A stretch of DNA of 64,000 nucleotides from Bog-532 sp963720945 (GCA_963720945.1 CAVRHH010000008.1:62001-126000); one strand, 5' to 3'; positions 28,786 through 37,365 are shown, counted from the first letter of the stretch. A program made the numbers and translations. The notes: a model not told the origin generated them from the sequence alone.

Positions 28786-29312
28786 ATGGGTCGGGCCGGA
28801 TCAGCCAGGCGCAGCGCCGCCCGGGCAGCGCGTCGCCGTCCCGGTCGGCGGCCCGGCCGGCCAGCCCCGCGATGGCCGCCGCGGCGGCCGCCACCGCGTC
28901 CGCGGCGCCGGATCCGCAGGACGCGCTGTATGGTGCGAAGATACTTATTGTGGACGACGATGTGCGGAACGTGTTCGCCCTCACCAGCGTCTTCGAACGG
29001 TGCGGAGCGGAGGTGCTCTATGCGGAGAACGGCCGTGAAGGCATTGAGGCGCTCGAGCGCAACGAGGACGTCCGGCTGGTGCTGATGGACATCATGATGC
29101 CTGAGCTGGACGGCTACGCCACCACCGAGGCGATCCGGAACATGCCCCAGTTCGCCGACCTGCCGATCATCGCGGTGACGGCGAAGGCCATGAAGGGGGA
29201 CCGGGAGAAGGCCATCGCGTCCGGCGCCACCGACTACATCACCAAGCCCGTGGACACGGGTCACCTGCTGGCCGTCATGCGGAACTGCCTGGAACGCGCA
29301 GCCGCGCGATGA
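28782..29312 (+). CDS. osaA: C-terminal receiver domain of the frameshifted OsaA-like kinase
   Basis: This frame carries the end of the hybrid kinase. The true continuation enters it at about 28638, not at the GTG/ATG codons near 28782. After a Gly/Ala/Pro-rich linker there is a complete receiver domain: acidic pair in ILIVDDDVRNVFAL, phospho-acceptor Asp in VLMDIMMPELDG, Thr in IIAVTAKAM and Lys in YITKPVDTGHL. Joined to the upstream frame by one restored base, it gives one hybrid kinase. Read as a separate response regulator it would lack a ribosome site. It ends 22 bp before the osaB-like gene. Confidence 0.8.
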
Positions 29313-29334
29313 GCGTGCCGAAGGAGCTCATGAG

Positions 29335-30102
29335 GTGACGAATAAGGCACGGATCCTGCTCGTCGACGACCGCAACGAGAACCTGGTCGCGCTGGAGGCG
29401 ATCCTGTCCTCCCTGAACCAGGTGCTCGTGCCGGTCCGGTCCGGCGAGGAGGCGCTGAAGGCGCTCCTGGTCGACGAGTTCGCCGTGATCCTGCTGGATG
29501 TGGTCATGCCCGGCATGGACGGCTTCGAGACCGCCGCGCACATCAAGCGGCGGCCGAAGACCCGGGACGTGCCGATCATCTTCCTGACCGCGGCGAGCGC
29601 CGAGCCGGACCACGCGTTCCGGGGGTACGCGGCCGGCGCGGTCGACTACATCTCCAAGCCGTTCGATCCGTGGGTGCTGCGGGCGAAGGTGTCGGTCTTC
29701 GTCGAGCTGTACGCCAAGAACAAGCAGCTGCGGGAACAGGCCGAGCTGCTGCGGAGTCAGCTGGACACCGGCCTGGCGCTGGACCGGGGCACGGCCCGGC
29801 GGGCGATCAAGGCGCCAGGCAGCGCGCCGGACTCCGGTGATCCGGCTGCGGCCGCCGGGACGGCCGGGAACGGCGGGCCCGCGGAAGCGGACCGGCCAGA
29901 GGGCGGCGCGCCGGCCACGGGCGGCGCCCAGCCGCTGCTGCTGGAACTGTCGGGCCGCCTGGCCGCGGTGGAGGATCTCGTGGGCGTGCTGGCCGCGCAG
30001 CCGGCGGTCAGCACGGACGGCACGCTCGCCGACTGCGCCGCCCAGCTAGAACACCGGGTGGGGCGGCTCCGGGACGCTCTCGACGCCCTCCGGGTCGGCT
30101 AG
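29335..30102 (+). CDS. osaB: OsaB-like response regulator without DNA-binding domain
   Basis: A 255-aa response regulator. The receiver domain (residues 1-120) has ARILLVDDRNEN, phospho-acceptor Asp in VILLDVVMPGMDG, Thr in IIFLTAAS and Lys in DYISKPFDPWVL. It is followed by a coiled coil (VFVELYAKNKQLREQAELLR), a low-complexity linker and a short C-terminal helix pair. There is no helix-turn-helix, so it acts by protein contact. AAGGAG precedes the GTG. Its place behind the hybrid kinase and the coiled-coil output match OsaB of S. coelicolor. The last 57 bp overlap the convergent acyltransferase gene. Confidence 0.78.
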   Translation: MTNKARILLVDDRNENLVALEAILSSLNQVLVPVRSGEEALKALLVDEFAVILLDVVMPGMDGFETAAHIKRRPKTRDVPIIFLTAASAEPDHAFRGYAAGAVDYISKPFDPWVLRAKVSVFVELYAKNKQLREQAELLRSQLDTGLALDRGTARRAIKAPGSAPDSGDPAAAAGTAGNGGPAEADRPEGGAPATGGAQPLLLELSGRLAAVEDLVGVLAAQPAVSTDGTLADCAAQLEHRVGRLRDALDALRVG

Positions 30103-30915
30103 CGGCCGCGGATCGGCCAGCGGCCCCCGATCGGCCAGCGACCCAGGCTCGCTGAGCGGCCCAACCCCGGTGAGCGGCCCGGGCCCGGCGAGCGGCTCGC
30201 GGTCACGGGCGTCGGCCCGCATCGGCAGCCAGCCGTCGCCGGCCACGTAGCTGCGGATGATCCTGGCCGGGACCCCGGCCACCACGCAGCGGTCGGGGAC
30301 GTGCCCGCGGACCACCGACCCGGCCCCGACGACCACGTTCCGCCCGATGACCGACCCGGGCAGGATGATCGCCCCGGCCCCGAGCCAGCTGCCGGCGCCG
30401 ATGGACACCGGGACGTTGGCCGGCCACTGCCGCCCGATCGGGGTGTCGGGATCGGCGTAGCTGTGGTTCTGGTCAGTGATGTAGACATACGGCCCGGCGA
30501 ACACGTCGTCGCCGATCACGATCGATTCGTGGGCGACGATGTGGGTGCCGCGGCCGATCACGCAACGGTCACCGATCCGCAGCAGCGGCACCGGCCCGAG
30601 GTCCTGGCCGGGCACCGTGCCCGCGGACACCGACACGTGCTTCCCGATGACAGTGTCGGCGCCGATCTCGATCCATGGCTCACCGAAGATGGCCCCGGGC
30701 GGGAAGACGAGGACCGAGCCGGACCCGAACGCCGCGAACCGGTCCCCGGCCGGGCTGCCGGCGGTCACCGCCCCCGCGCGCTGGGCCGCCTGCCACGCCC
30801 AGTGCACGGCGCGCTGGCTCAGTGCCGGCCAGGAGAGGGCCGGCCAGGAGACGGCCTGCCGGGCGAGGGCACGCCGGTTCCGGGCCAGGGCGGCCAGCCA
30901 TGACACGCCGGGCAA
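30046..30915 (-). CDS. hexapeptide-repeat acyltransferase
   Basis: A 289-aa left-handed beta-helix acyltransferase. The hexapeptide region runs from about residue 70 to 215 (IEIGADTVIGKHVSV, LRIGDRCVIGRGTHIV, GSWLGAGAIILPGSVIG, VVVGAGSVVRG). The active-site His is probably in ITDQNHSYADPDTPIG, a motif shared with maltose/galactoside and sugar O-acetyltransferases. The N-terminal 50 residues are Trp/Ala-rich helix. The tail repeats G-P-L-x(3) units (GPLTGVGPLSEP, GPLADPRPLADP). TTG 30915 is chosen as start because GGGAGG sits seven bases before it; GTG 30906 would be too far from that site. Sugar, glycan or lipid substrate unknown. Confidence 0.8.
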   Translation of the reverse strand: MPGVSWLAALARNRRALARQAVSWPALSWPALSQRAVHWAWQAAQRAGAVTAGSPAGDRFAAFGSGSVLVFPPGAIFGEPWIEIGADTVIGKHVSVSAGTVPGQDLGPVPLLRIGDRCVIGRGTHIVAHESIVIGDDVFAGPYVYITDQNHSYADPDTPIGRQWPANVPVSIGAGSWLGAGAIILPGSVIGRNVVVGAGSVVRGHVPDRCVVAGVPARIIRSYVAGDGWLPMRADARDREPLAGPGPLTGVGPLSEPGSLADRGPLADPRPLADPEGVESVPEPPHPVF

Positions 30916-31059
30916 CTGCGCGCCTCCCGAAGATCACCGTCACGTTCCGGCCGAACGGGCCGTTGTGCACATTCTGCTCAGCTGCGAGCTGGTCCCGCAC
31001 CAGGGTTTCCGAGGTCAGCCGGGGCGGGATGAGACAGACGGGCCGAAGGCCCGACCGGT

Positions 31060-31162
31060 CGCGACCCCGGGCCTTGGCCCGGGTGAGCGTCCGGTGTCAC
31101 GAGGGGCAACTGTCGCCGGGCGTCGCGGGGGTTCCGGGGGGTCGTCCCCCCGGGCCAGCACT
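31060..31162. repeat. dispersed hairpin repeat, copy C
   Basis: Member of the repeat family described in the findings. The palindromic core is at 31134-31153 (CCGGGGGG, loop TCGT, CCCCCCGG), flanked by GGGGGTTCC and GGGCCAGCAC exactly as at 55059-55092. It overlaps the 3' end of rlmN, from 31097 to 31162. Confidence 0.7.
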
Positions 31163-32317
31163 GGCGGCGAGCTGGCCGCAGGCGCCGTCGATCTCCCGGC
31201 CGCGGGTGTCCCGCACGGTGACCGGCACCCCGTGCGCTTCCAGCCGGGCCACGAACTCGTCCTGCGCCGCGGGCCGCGAGGCGGTCCACCGCGACCCGGG
31301 CGTGGGGTTGAGCGGGATCAGGTTGACGTGCGTGAGACGGCCCGCCAGCAGGCCGCCGAGCAGGTCCGCACGCCAGGCCTGATCGTTCACGTCGCGGATA
31401 AGCGCGTACTCGATCGACACCCGGCGGCCGGTGACGTCGGCATAGCGCCACGCCGCGTCCAGGACCTCGGCCACCTTCCAGCGCCGGTTCACCGGCACCA
31501 GCTCGTCCCGTGCCTCGTCGTCGGGGGCGTGCAGCGACACGGCCAGCGTCACCGGCAGGCCCTCGGCGGCCAGCCGGCCGATCGCCGGGACCAGGCCCAC
31601 GGTGGACACGGTGATGCCGCGCGCCGAGATGCCCAGCCCGGCCGGCGGCGCCTCGGTCAGGCGGCGCACGGCCTGCACCACGCTGCGGTAATTGGCGAGC
31701 GGCTCACCCATGCCCATGAAGACCACGTTGGAGACCCGGCCCGGGCCGCCCGGCACCTGGCCCCGGGCGAGCGCGCGGGCGCCGGCCACGACCTGCTCGA
31801 CGATCTCGCCGGTGGACAGGTTGCGGGTCAGCCCGGCCTGGCCGGTCGCGCAGAACGGGCATGCCATCCCGCAGCCGGCCTGGGAGGAAATGCACATCGT
31901 GACGCGGCCCGGGTAGCGCATCAGCACCGATTCGACGTACGCGTGGTCGAAGGTGCGCCACAGCGTCTTCCGGGTCGTGCCGCCGTCGCACTCCAGCTCG
32001 CGCTCGGCGGTCAGCAGCCGCGGCAGCAGCGCGTCCGCTAGCCCCTGGCGGGAGGACTGTGGCAGGTCGGTCATCTCGCCCGGCTCATCGGCCAGCCGCG
32101 CGAAGTACTGCCGGGACAGCTGATCGGCCCGGAACGGCCGCTCCCCCAGCTCAGCCACGGCGGCCCGGCGCTCGGGCAGGCCCAGGTCGGCGAGGTGACG
32201 GGGGGGCTTCGCCCGGCCGCGGGCGCTCCCGGCGCCGGTGATCCCCGGCGGCAGGGGCGCGGCCTCAGCGGCAGCGGGGCCGGGCGCCGGCGGCGAGCTG
32301 GGGCGGGGAGTGGGCAC
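31097..32317 (-). CDS. rlmN: 23S rRNA/tRNA A2503/A37 C2-methyltransferase RlmN
   Basis: A 406-aa radical-SAM methyltransferase that methylates A2503 of 23S rRNA and A37 of some tRNAs. It has the radical-SAM cluster motif CGMACPFC, the SSQAGC segment, the SAM-binding VFMGMGEPLANY, SLHAPDDEARDELVPVNR, and the late catalytic Cys in DGACGQL. The N-terminal accessory domain is present (residues 45-110), preceded by 45 Pro/Ala-rich residues. The last 20 residues (after ACGQLAAS) are encoded by a dispersed hairpin repeat and replace the usual short end. Start GTG; the nearest neighbours are unrelated, so it is probably transcribed alone. Confidence 0.95.
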   Translation of the reverse strand: MPTPRPSSPPAPGPAAAEAAPLPPGITGAGSARGRAKPPRHLADLGLPERRAAVAELGERPFRADQLSRQYFARLADEPGEMTDLPQSSRQGLADALLPRLLTAERELECDGGTTRKTLWRTFDHAYVESVLMRYPGRVTMCISSQAGCGMACPFCATGQAGLTRNLSTGEIVEQVVAGARALARGQVPGGPGRVSNVVFMGMGEPLANYRSVVQAVRRLTEAPPAGLGISARGITVSTVGLVPAIGRLAAEGLPVTLAVSLHAPDDEARDELVPVNRRWKVAEVLDAAWRYADVTGRRVSIEYALIRDVNDQAWRADLLGGLLAGRLTHVNLIPLNPTPGSRWTASRPAAQDEFVARLEAHGVPVTVRDTRGREIDGACGQLAASAGPGGRPPGTPATPGDSCPS

Positions 32318-32436
32318 GACGGTTCCGTTCGGGTGAATAAGAAGGCGGCGAAGATCCAGGATAGGCGCATCCCGGAACCACCAGGGATGCGTATCGGGTG
32401 CGCTAGGGCCTTATGCGGTTGGCGTAAATTCAAGGT

Positions 32437-33537
32437 ATGCCGACGTTGCGCCCGGTAACCGCGGAAGCGCAGCAGCCGAGGATGCTGCTGGAAAGTGAAA
32501 ACCCCTATGAGAGCCGCCGGCTCACCGTTGAGTTCGACGGGGTGACCACCGCCGCCTACCTGCATGACGAAACGTCCACCCTGGCCGCCACCTGGGTCGC
32601 CAATCACGTGCCCGCGCCGGCCAGCCCCGACCCCGGCCGGATCGAGGCCGGGCAGGCGCCCATCATGCCCGCCGCGCACACGAAGCTGCCTGAGGGCCGG
32701 CCGCCCATCGAGCCCGGCACGCTGGAGGCGCTGTGGTTCGAGGAGGGCGACGGCGTGGCCGTGCTGGAGAACGGGAAGCTGCTCGCGGTCATCCCCGGCT
32801 GGTCCGACGCGCGGCGCGGGATGCCCGGCTACAGCCGGGACATCCTGGGCCAGACGCCGTTCGGCTGGTCGCTGGATGATGCCATGGAGGGGCTGGGCCC
32901 GCGGGTCGACCGGGCCCGGGCCTACTGGCACTGGCGCAGCGACGAGCGATCCTGGGGGGTGTTCCAGCAGGGGGTGCTCGGGCATCTCGAGCGGCTCGGC
33001 CGGGGCGCGCACTACTGGGACGCATCGATGGGCAAGCAGCCGCTGGCGGGCATCAGCGAGCGGCCGCCGGGTGAGGGCCGCCCGTACACGGTGCTGTCTA
33101 CGGTCGGGATGAGCTGCCAGCGGATGCCGGTGGTGGAGCGGCTGGTCCAGGACCCGGCATCCCACGCCCGGATCGAGCTGGCGATGGCGACGACGATGCC
33201 GCCCGCGCAGGCGGCCCGGGTGTTCCTGTGGCTGGCGCCGTACCCGTGGCGGGCGGTCACCTGGTTCGGCCCCGGGCACAGCGTCCGGTGGTACCACGAG
33301 CCGGCCACGTTCCCGCTGGACGGCGGGTACGAGGCGGTGCTCCTGCTGGACGAGCCCAACGGCCTGCCCGGGCCGGACGCGCCGGACCTGTCCGGTTTCT
33401 CCTTCGGCGGGGACCCGGTGCGCTGGCTGTGGGTGGTGCCCATCACCGAGGACGAACGGCTGATCGCCAAGGAGCAGGGATCGGCGAACCTGATCGCCGC
33501 GCTCGCCGCGCAGGGCCGGAGCTGGGTGACCGGCTGA
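32437..33537 (+). CDS. suppressor-of-fused (SUFU) domain protein
   Basis: A 366-aa cytoplasmic protein. The C-terminal 170 residues match the bacterial SUFU-domain pattern: strands around YTVLSTVGMSCQRMP, a helix with RIELAMATTMP, RVFLWLAPYPW, and the closing segment WVVPITEDERLIAKEQGS. The N-terminal half (about 1-190) has a Trp/Gly-rich domain (LEALWFEEGDGVAVLENGKL, YWHWRSDERSWGVFQ) found in actinobacterial members. Bacterial SUFU proteins are often linked to toxin-immunity loci, but no toxin gene lies beside this one. The start ATG follows a leader without a clear ribosome site. Transcription probably ends at the hairpin at 33549. Confidence 0.75.
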   Translation: MPTLRPVTAEAQQPRMLLESENPYESRRLTVEFDGVTTAAYLHDETSTLAATWVANHVPAPASPDPGRIEAGQAPIMPAAHTKLPEGRPPIEPGTLEALWFEEGDGVAVLENGKLLAVIPGWSDARRGMPGYSRDILGQTPFGWSLDDAMEGLGPRVDRARAYWHWRSDERSWGVFQQGVLGHLERLGRGAHYWDASMGKQPLAGISERPPGEGRPYTVLSTVGMSCQRMPVVERLVQDPASHARIELAMATTMPPAQAARVFLWLAPYPWRAVTWFGPGHSVRWYHEPATFPLDGGYEAVLLLDEPNGLPGPDAPDLSGFSFGGDPVRWLWVVPITEDERLIAKEQGSANLIAALAAQGRSWVTG

Positions 33538-33548
33538 TCCGGCCGCGC

Positions 33549-33572
33549 GGGGCGCCCGGTGCCGGGCGCCCC
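33549..33572. terminator. perfect hairpin terminator
   Basis: GGGGCGCCCG and CGGGCGCCCC form a perfect 10-bp stem with the loop GTGC. It lies 11 bp after the SUFU gene stop and 12 bp before the end of the small membrane gene on the other strand, so it can serve both. Confidence 0.75.
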
Positions 33573-33584
33573 GGATAGGCCGCG

Positions 33585-33777
33585 CTAATGAACGTGCAGG
33601 TTCACGCCGAGAAGAACGAGCCACCACAGCAACGAGCCACCACAGCAATATGGCCAGCAGGGCCGAGGCGATCGCTTTCAGCAGGGCGAGCCCGATATAT
33701 CCGCGATCCCAGGCAATAATGATTCCGATCAGGACGTAGCCGAGAATGATGAGACGTCCGAGGGTCGTTCTTCGCAT
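33585..33777 (-). pseudogene. small membrane protein gene broken by a 16-bp duplication
   Basis: From ATG 33777 (GGAG ten bases upstream) the frame reads MRRTTLGRLIILGYVLIGII, then AWDRGYIGLALLKAIASALL and AILLWWLV, a two-helix membrane protein of conserved appearance. At 33615-33646 a 16-bp unit is exactly duplicated. Removing one copy restores the ending LLGVNLHVH followed by TAG at 33585-33587, giving 58 aa. With the duplication the frame runs on without a stop for hundreds of codons through the opposite-strand gene. The protein has no known function. I judge the original as a real gene and the present allele as broken, or an assembly artefact. Confidence 0.7.
33615..33646. repeat. exact 16-bp tandem duplication
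   Basis: AACGAGCCACCACAGC occurs twice in direct succession (33615-33630 and 33631-33646). It shifts the reading frame of the small membrane protein gene by one. Confidence 0.95.
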
Positions 33778-33877
33778 GGAAGTTCGGCTCCATTTCCCCC
33801 CACCAATTCCGGCACGATCACTCCGCAGTTCCCCCGGCATTTCGGGTCCAAACACCGTTGAATAGCGCGAAGCGGGC

Positions 33878-34888
33878 TCATCGGTGGGCGGTCACGAAGA
33901 CCGCGAGCAGCAGCCAGGTCACCGGCGCGGCCATCAGGTGGGAGTCGATCCGGTCAAGGACGCCGCCATGTCCCGGCAGCAGCGTGCCCATGTCCTTGAT
34001 CTGCAGGTCCCGCTTGATCGCCGATTCGGCCAGGTCACCGACGACCGCGGCGGCGGCCGCCGCCACGCCCGTCACGATGCCCTGCCAGACGTGGCCGTGC
34101 AGGAGCCAGGGGATCAGGACGGCGCCTCCGGCCAGGCAGATCAGAATCGATCCGGCCAGGCCTTCCCAGGTCTTGCTGGGGCTGATGACCGGAGCCATCG
34201 GGTGCCGGCCCAGCAGGCTCCCGGCAAAGTAGCCGCCGACGTCGACGCAGACGTTGAGGACGATGAAGATGAGCACTCGCCGGGCGCCGTCTGCGGGGGC
34301 CAGCAGGGCCACGATGAAGACGGCCAGGAAAGGCACGTAGCCGAGGGTGAATAGCCCGGCCATCACGTCGCGCAGGTAGCCGTCGGGACCGCGGGGAAGA
34401 CGCCAGGCGAAGACCGCCACCACGGTTAGGGCGAGCGCCGCGAGCACCGCGCGGTCGTTCCACCAGTATTCGCATACCCAGATCGCGGCGCCACCAGCCG
34501 CGACGGGAATGACCGGCACCCGGATATGCCGCGGGCCGAGCGCGCGGACCAGTTCCCGCAGCCCCGTAACACCGGCGGCGCCCATGAGGATGAGGAACGT
34601 CGCTTTTACCGTGAACAGGGAGAGCACCGCCAAGCCGCCCAGCAGTACGCCCACTCCGGCGGCAACCGGGAGATTCCGCCCGGAACGGTGCGGTTTTACC
34701 TCGGGCCCGGGGGGCGTTTCCGTCCGTCCGGGCGGTTCCGGGCGGGCGGCCGGTTCCGGGCCGGCGGCGGGTTCTCCGGGCACGGGCGGTTCCGGGGTGG
34801 CATGCGCGGCCGCGGGCACCGGGGTGTCCGCGAGAGCGGGCGTTCCCGGCTGCGCGGCGGCTGTGCCCGGCTCGTTGCCGTCGTCCAC
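33878..34888 (-). CDS. cdsA: phosphatidate cytidylyltransferase
   Basis: A 336-aa integral membrane enzyme that makes CDP-diacylglycerol from phosphatidate and CTP. After an 85-residue Pro/Glu-rich cytoplasmic N-terminus there are about eight membrane helices. The family signature is complete: SPSKTWEGLAGS, then GDLAESAIKRDLQIKDMG and PGHGGVLDRIDS. GTG 34888 starts directly after the frr stop, with no spacer, so translation is coupled. It ends the rpsB-tsf-pyrH-frr-cdsA series. The acidic/Pro N-terminal extension is longer than in E. coli and typical of actinobacteria. Confidence 0.93.
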   Translation of the reverse strand: MDDGNEPGTAAAQPGTPALADTPVPAAAHATPEPPVPGEPAAGPEPAARPEPPGRTETPPGPEVKPHRSGRNLPVAAGVGVLLGGLAVLSLFTVKATFLILMGAAGVTGLRELVRALGPRHIRVPVIPVAAGGAAIWVCEYWWNDRAVLAALALTVVAVFAWRLPRGPDGYLRDVMAGLFTLGYVPFLAVFIVALLAPADGARRVLIFIVLNVCVDVGGYFAGSLLGRHPMAPVISPSKTWEGLAGSILICLAGGAVLIPWLLHGHVWQGIVTGVAAAAAAVVGDLAESAIKRDLQIKDMGTLLPGHGGVLDRIDSHLMAAPVTWLLLAVFVTAHR

Positions 34889-35446
34889 CTAGACCTCGAG
34901 AAGCTCGGATTCCTTAGTCTTGAGCAGCTCATCCACCTGCTCGACGTAGGTCTTGGTGAGCTCGTCGAGCTCGTGGCTGGCGCGGCGGCCCTCGTCCTCG
35001 CCTGCCTCGCCGTTCTTGACGAGCTTGTCGATCCCGTCCTTGCCGTGCCGCCGGATGTTCCGGATGGATACCCGGCTCTCCTCGGCCTTGTGCCGGGCGA
35101 CCTTGATGTATTCCTTGCGGCGTTCCTCGGTCAGCTCGGGGAAGACGACGCGGATCACCGTCCCGTCATTGGTCGGGTTCACGCCCAGGTCACTGTCCCG
35201 GATGGACCGCTCGATCGCGGCCATGGAGGACTTGTCGTACGGCTGGATGATCACCATCCGCGCCTCGGGCAGATGGAACGAGGCGATCTGGTTCAGCGGC
35301 GTGGGGGTCCCGTAATAATCGGCCGTGAGCTTGTTGAACATGACCGGATGCGCGCGGCCCGTGCGGATCACGCCGAACTCTTCCTTGGCGACCGCAACCG
35401 CCTTCTGCATTTTCTCCTCCGTGTCGAGGAGTATGTCGTCGATCAT
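34889..35446 (-). CDS. frr: ribosome recycling factor
   Basis: A 185-aa ribosome recycling factor, full length. It splits post-termination ribosomes with EF-G. Characteristic segments: EEKMQKAVAVAKEEFGVIRT and GRAHPVMFNKL at the start, YYGTPTPLNQIASF in domain II, then PTNDGTVIRVVFPELTEERR and the C-terminal helix ending LDELTKTYVEQVDELLKTKE. Start ATG 35446. It follows pyrH by 106 bp and abuts cdsA. Confidence 0.97.
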   Translation of the reverse strand: MIDDILLDTEEKMQKAVAVAKEEFGVIRTGRAHPVMFNKLTADYYGTPTPLNQIASFHLPEARMVIIQPYDKSSMAAIERSIRDSDLGVNPTNDGTVIRVVFPELTEERRKEYIKVARHKAEESRVSIRNIRRHGKDGIDKLVKNGEAGEDEGRRASHELDELTKTYVEQVDELLKTKESELLEV

Positions 35447-35552
35447 TGCGGGCTCCTGGGGAGGCGGTGATTCTGAGTCTTCAAGAGTTCACGTTATCCG
35501 GGTTCACGCGAGCGTACCCGGACCATGACGTGAGCGGCCACGCCCGGCCGCC

Positions 35553-36449
35553 TCACGCGTCCGCGGCGCACACCAGCGTGCCGACCTTCTCCCCCCGGAT
35601 CGCCCGCACCACGTTGCCCTGGCCGTGCAGGTCGAAAACCACGATCGGCAGGCCGTTGTCCATGCACAGGCTCACCGCGGTGGCGTCCATGACCTTCAGG
35701 CCCCGGCTGAGCACCTCGCCGTAGTCGACCCGGTCGAAGCGCACGGCGGCCGGGTTCTTCCGCGGGTCGGCGTCGTACACGCCATCCACGGCCGTGCCCT
35801 TGAGCACCGCCTCGGCGCCGATCTCCAGTGCCCGCTGCGCGGCGCAGGTGTCGGTGGAGAAGAACGGGGCGCCGAGCCCGGCACCGAAGATGACGACCCG
35901 GCCCTTCTCCAGATGCCGGATGGCCTTGCGCGGGATGTACGGCTCCGCGACCTGGCCCATGGTGATGGCGGTCTGCACCCGGGTGTCGACGCCCATCTTT
36001 TCCAGCACGTCCTGCAGGGCCAGGCAGTTGATCACCGTGCCGAGCATGCCCATGTAGTCGGCGCGGGCCCGGTCGATGCCCCGTTCGGACAGCGCCACCC
36101 CGCGGAACATGTTGCCGCCGCCCACGACGGCCGCCACCTCGACACCCTCTTCGACCGCCGACACCACCTCGGCGGCGATGTGGGCCACGGCGTCCGGTGA
36201 GATGCCGAGCGGCTCGTTCCCGGCGAAGGCTTCACCGGACAGCTTGACGACGACCCGGTTCCACCGCTTGTGGAACGCCTCGGCTTCCCCCGCGGCGGCC
36301 ACGATGCCCGCGGCCGCGGGGGGGACAAAAAAGGCCCCGGCCCGCTTCGGGGCAGGGTCACCGATCGCGGCGGACGCCGCCCGCACCGCCGCGGCGGTGG
36401 CATCTTCTCCTGGCGTCGAGCTGCTCCACGAGCCGTCCCGCTGCTGCAC
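35553..36449 (-). CDS. pyrH: UMP kinase with N-terminal extension
   Basis: A 298-aa UMP kinase of the amino-acid kinase fold, converting UMP to UDP with ATP. Motifs: RVVVKLSGEAFAGNEPLGIS, VAAVVGGGNMFRG, DYMGMLGTVINCLALQDVLE, and KGTAVDGVYDADPRKNP. Start GTG 36449 is chosen because AGGAAGG lies seven bases before it; the open frame to 36521 runs through a terminator hairpin. This leaves about 65 residues of Ala/Pro-rich sequence before the kinase core, longer than usual. The extension may be flexible. It follows tsf, but a strong hairpin separates the two, so it may have its own promoter. Confidence 0.93.
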   Translation of the reverse strand: MQQRDGSWSSSTPGEDATAAAVRAASAAIGDPAPKRAGAFFVPPAAAGIVAAAGEAEAFHKRWNRVVVKLSGEAFAGNEPLGISPDAVAHIAAEVVSAVEEGVEVAAVVGGGNMFRGVALSERGIDRARADYMGMLGTVINCLALQDVLEKMGVDTRVQTAITMGQVAEPYIPRKAIRHLEKGRVVIFGAGLGAPFFSTDTCAAQRALEIGAEAVLKGTAVDGVYDADPRKNPAAVRFDRVDYGEVLSRGLKVMDATAVSLCMDNGLPIVVFDLHGQGNVVRAIRGEKVGTLVCAADA

Positions 36450-36491
36450 CGAGTGACCTTCCTCTCTCGTCCGCTCCACCCCTTCTGCCGT

Positions 36492-36522
36492 CATGGCCGG
36501 CGGGCAGTGCCCGCCGGCCATG
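36492..36522. terminator. 31-bp perfect palindrome after tsf
   Basis: A 15-bp arm beginning CATGGCCGGCGGG and its exact complement are separated by one base. It begins 6 bp downstream of the tsf stop on the minus strand and precedes pyrH. Position and strength suit an intrinsic terminator or attenuator between rpsB-tsf and pyrH-frr-cdsA. Confidence 0.75.
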
Positions 36523-36528
36523 TCACGC

Positions 36529-37365
36529 TCAGGCCTGCCCGACCTGGAACCGGGCGAAGCCGCGCACGTTCACGCCGCTCTCGGCGAGAACCTGCTTGAT
36601 CGTCTTCTTCTGCTCCTTGACGAACGGCTGCTCAGTGAGCACGACGTCCTTGAAGAAGGAGTTCAGCCGGCCGTCCACGATCCGGGGAATGGCCTGCTCA
36701 GGCTTGCCCTCGTCGCGGGTGATCTGCTCGGCGATCCGCCGCTCCTTCTCCACCACGTCCGCCGGAACCTGGTCCCGGGTCGCGTACAGCGGCCGCATCG
36801 CGGCCACCTGCTGCGCCAGGTCCTTAGCCACCTCGGCGTTCGCGGTGCCGATCTGGACGAGCACGCCCAGGGTGGGCGGCAGCGCCGCGTCCGAGCGGTG
36901 CAGGTAGCTGGCCACGAAGCCGCCTTCGAAGCGGGCGTACCGGCCCAGCTCCAGCTTCTCCTTCAGGGCGGCGCCGGCCTCCTCGATGACCTGCTCGGCG
37001 GTCCGGCCGGGCCGGACCTCGGTGCCCAGCAGAGCCAGCCGGTCGGCCGCCCCGCTGGCCAGCGCGGCCCGCGCGATCTCGCCGGCGACCTGCTGGAACA
37101 GGTCGGTCTTGGCCACGAAGTCGGTCTCACAGTTGAGCTCGACCAGCACCCCGGCGTCCGTCCCGGACAGCTCGGCCGCGACCAGCCCGTTCGCCGCGGT
37201 GCGGGTGGCGCGCTTGGTGACGTCCTTCGCGCCCTTCAGGCGCAGCAGCTCGACCGCGTTCTCGATGTCGCCCTCGGCCTCTTCCAGGGCCCGCTTGCAG
37301 TCCATCATCCCGGCGCCGGTCTGGTCACGAAGCCGCTTTACGTCAGCGGCGGTGAAGTTCGCCAT
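36529..37365 (-). CDS. tsf: elongation factor Ts
   Basis: A 278-aa EF-Ts, the nucleotide exchange factor of EF-Tu. The N-terminal UBA-like domain has DVKRLRDQTGAGMMDCKRAL, and the core has the family signature ELNCETDFVAKTDLF and LLGTEVRPGRTAEQVIEEAG. The C-terminal end, with AIPRIVDGRLNSFFKDVVLT followed by EQPFVKE, is complete. ATG 37365; no unusual feature. Downstream of rpsB by 136 bp, the normal bacterial pairing. Confidence 0.97.
   Translation of the reverse strand: MANFTAADVKRLRDQTGAGMMDCKRALEEAEGDIENAVELLRLKGAKDVTKRATRTAANGLVAAELSGTDAGVLVELNCETDFVAKTDLFQQVAGEIARAALASGAADRLALLGTEVRPGRTAEQVIEEAGAALKEKLELGRYARFEGGFVASYLHRSDAALPPTLGVLVQIGTANAEVAKDLAQQVAAMRPLYATRDQVPADVVEKERRIAEQITRDEGKPEQAIPRIVDGRLNSFFKDVVLTEQPFVKEQKKTIKQVLAESGVNVRGFARFQVGQA

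Noticed and set aside
32071..33855. A 594-codon open frame on the minus strand
   Set aside because: Only its first 50 codons are protein-like; they belong to the small membrane gene. The rest runs antisense to the SUFU gene and into rlmN and stays open only because of high GC and the 16-bp duplication.
36450..36521. Longer pyrH start at 36521
   Set aside because: That start would place a terminator palindrome inside the coding region, and the GTG at 36449 has an ideal ribosome site.
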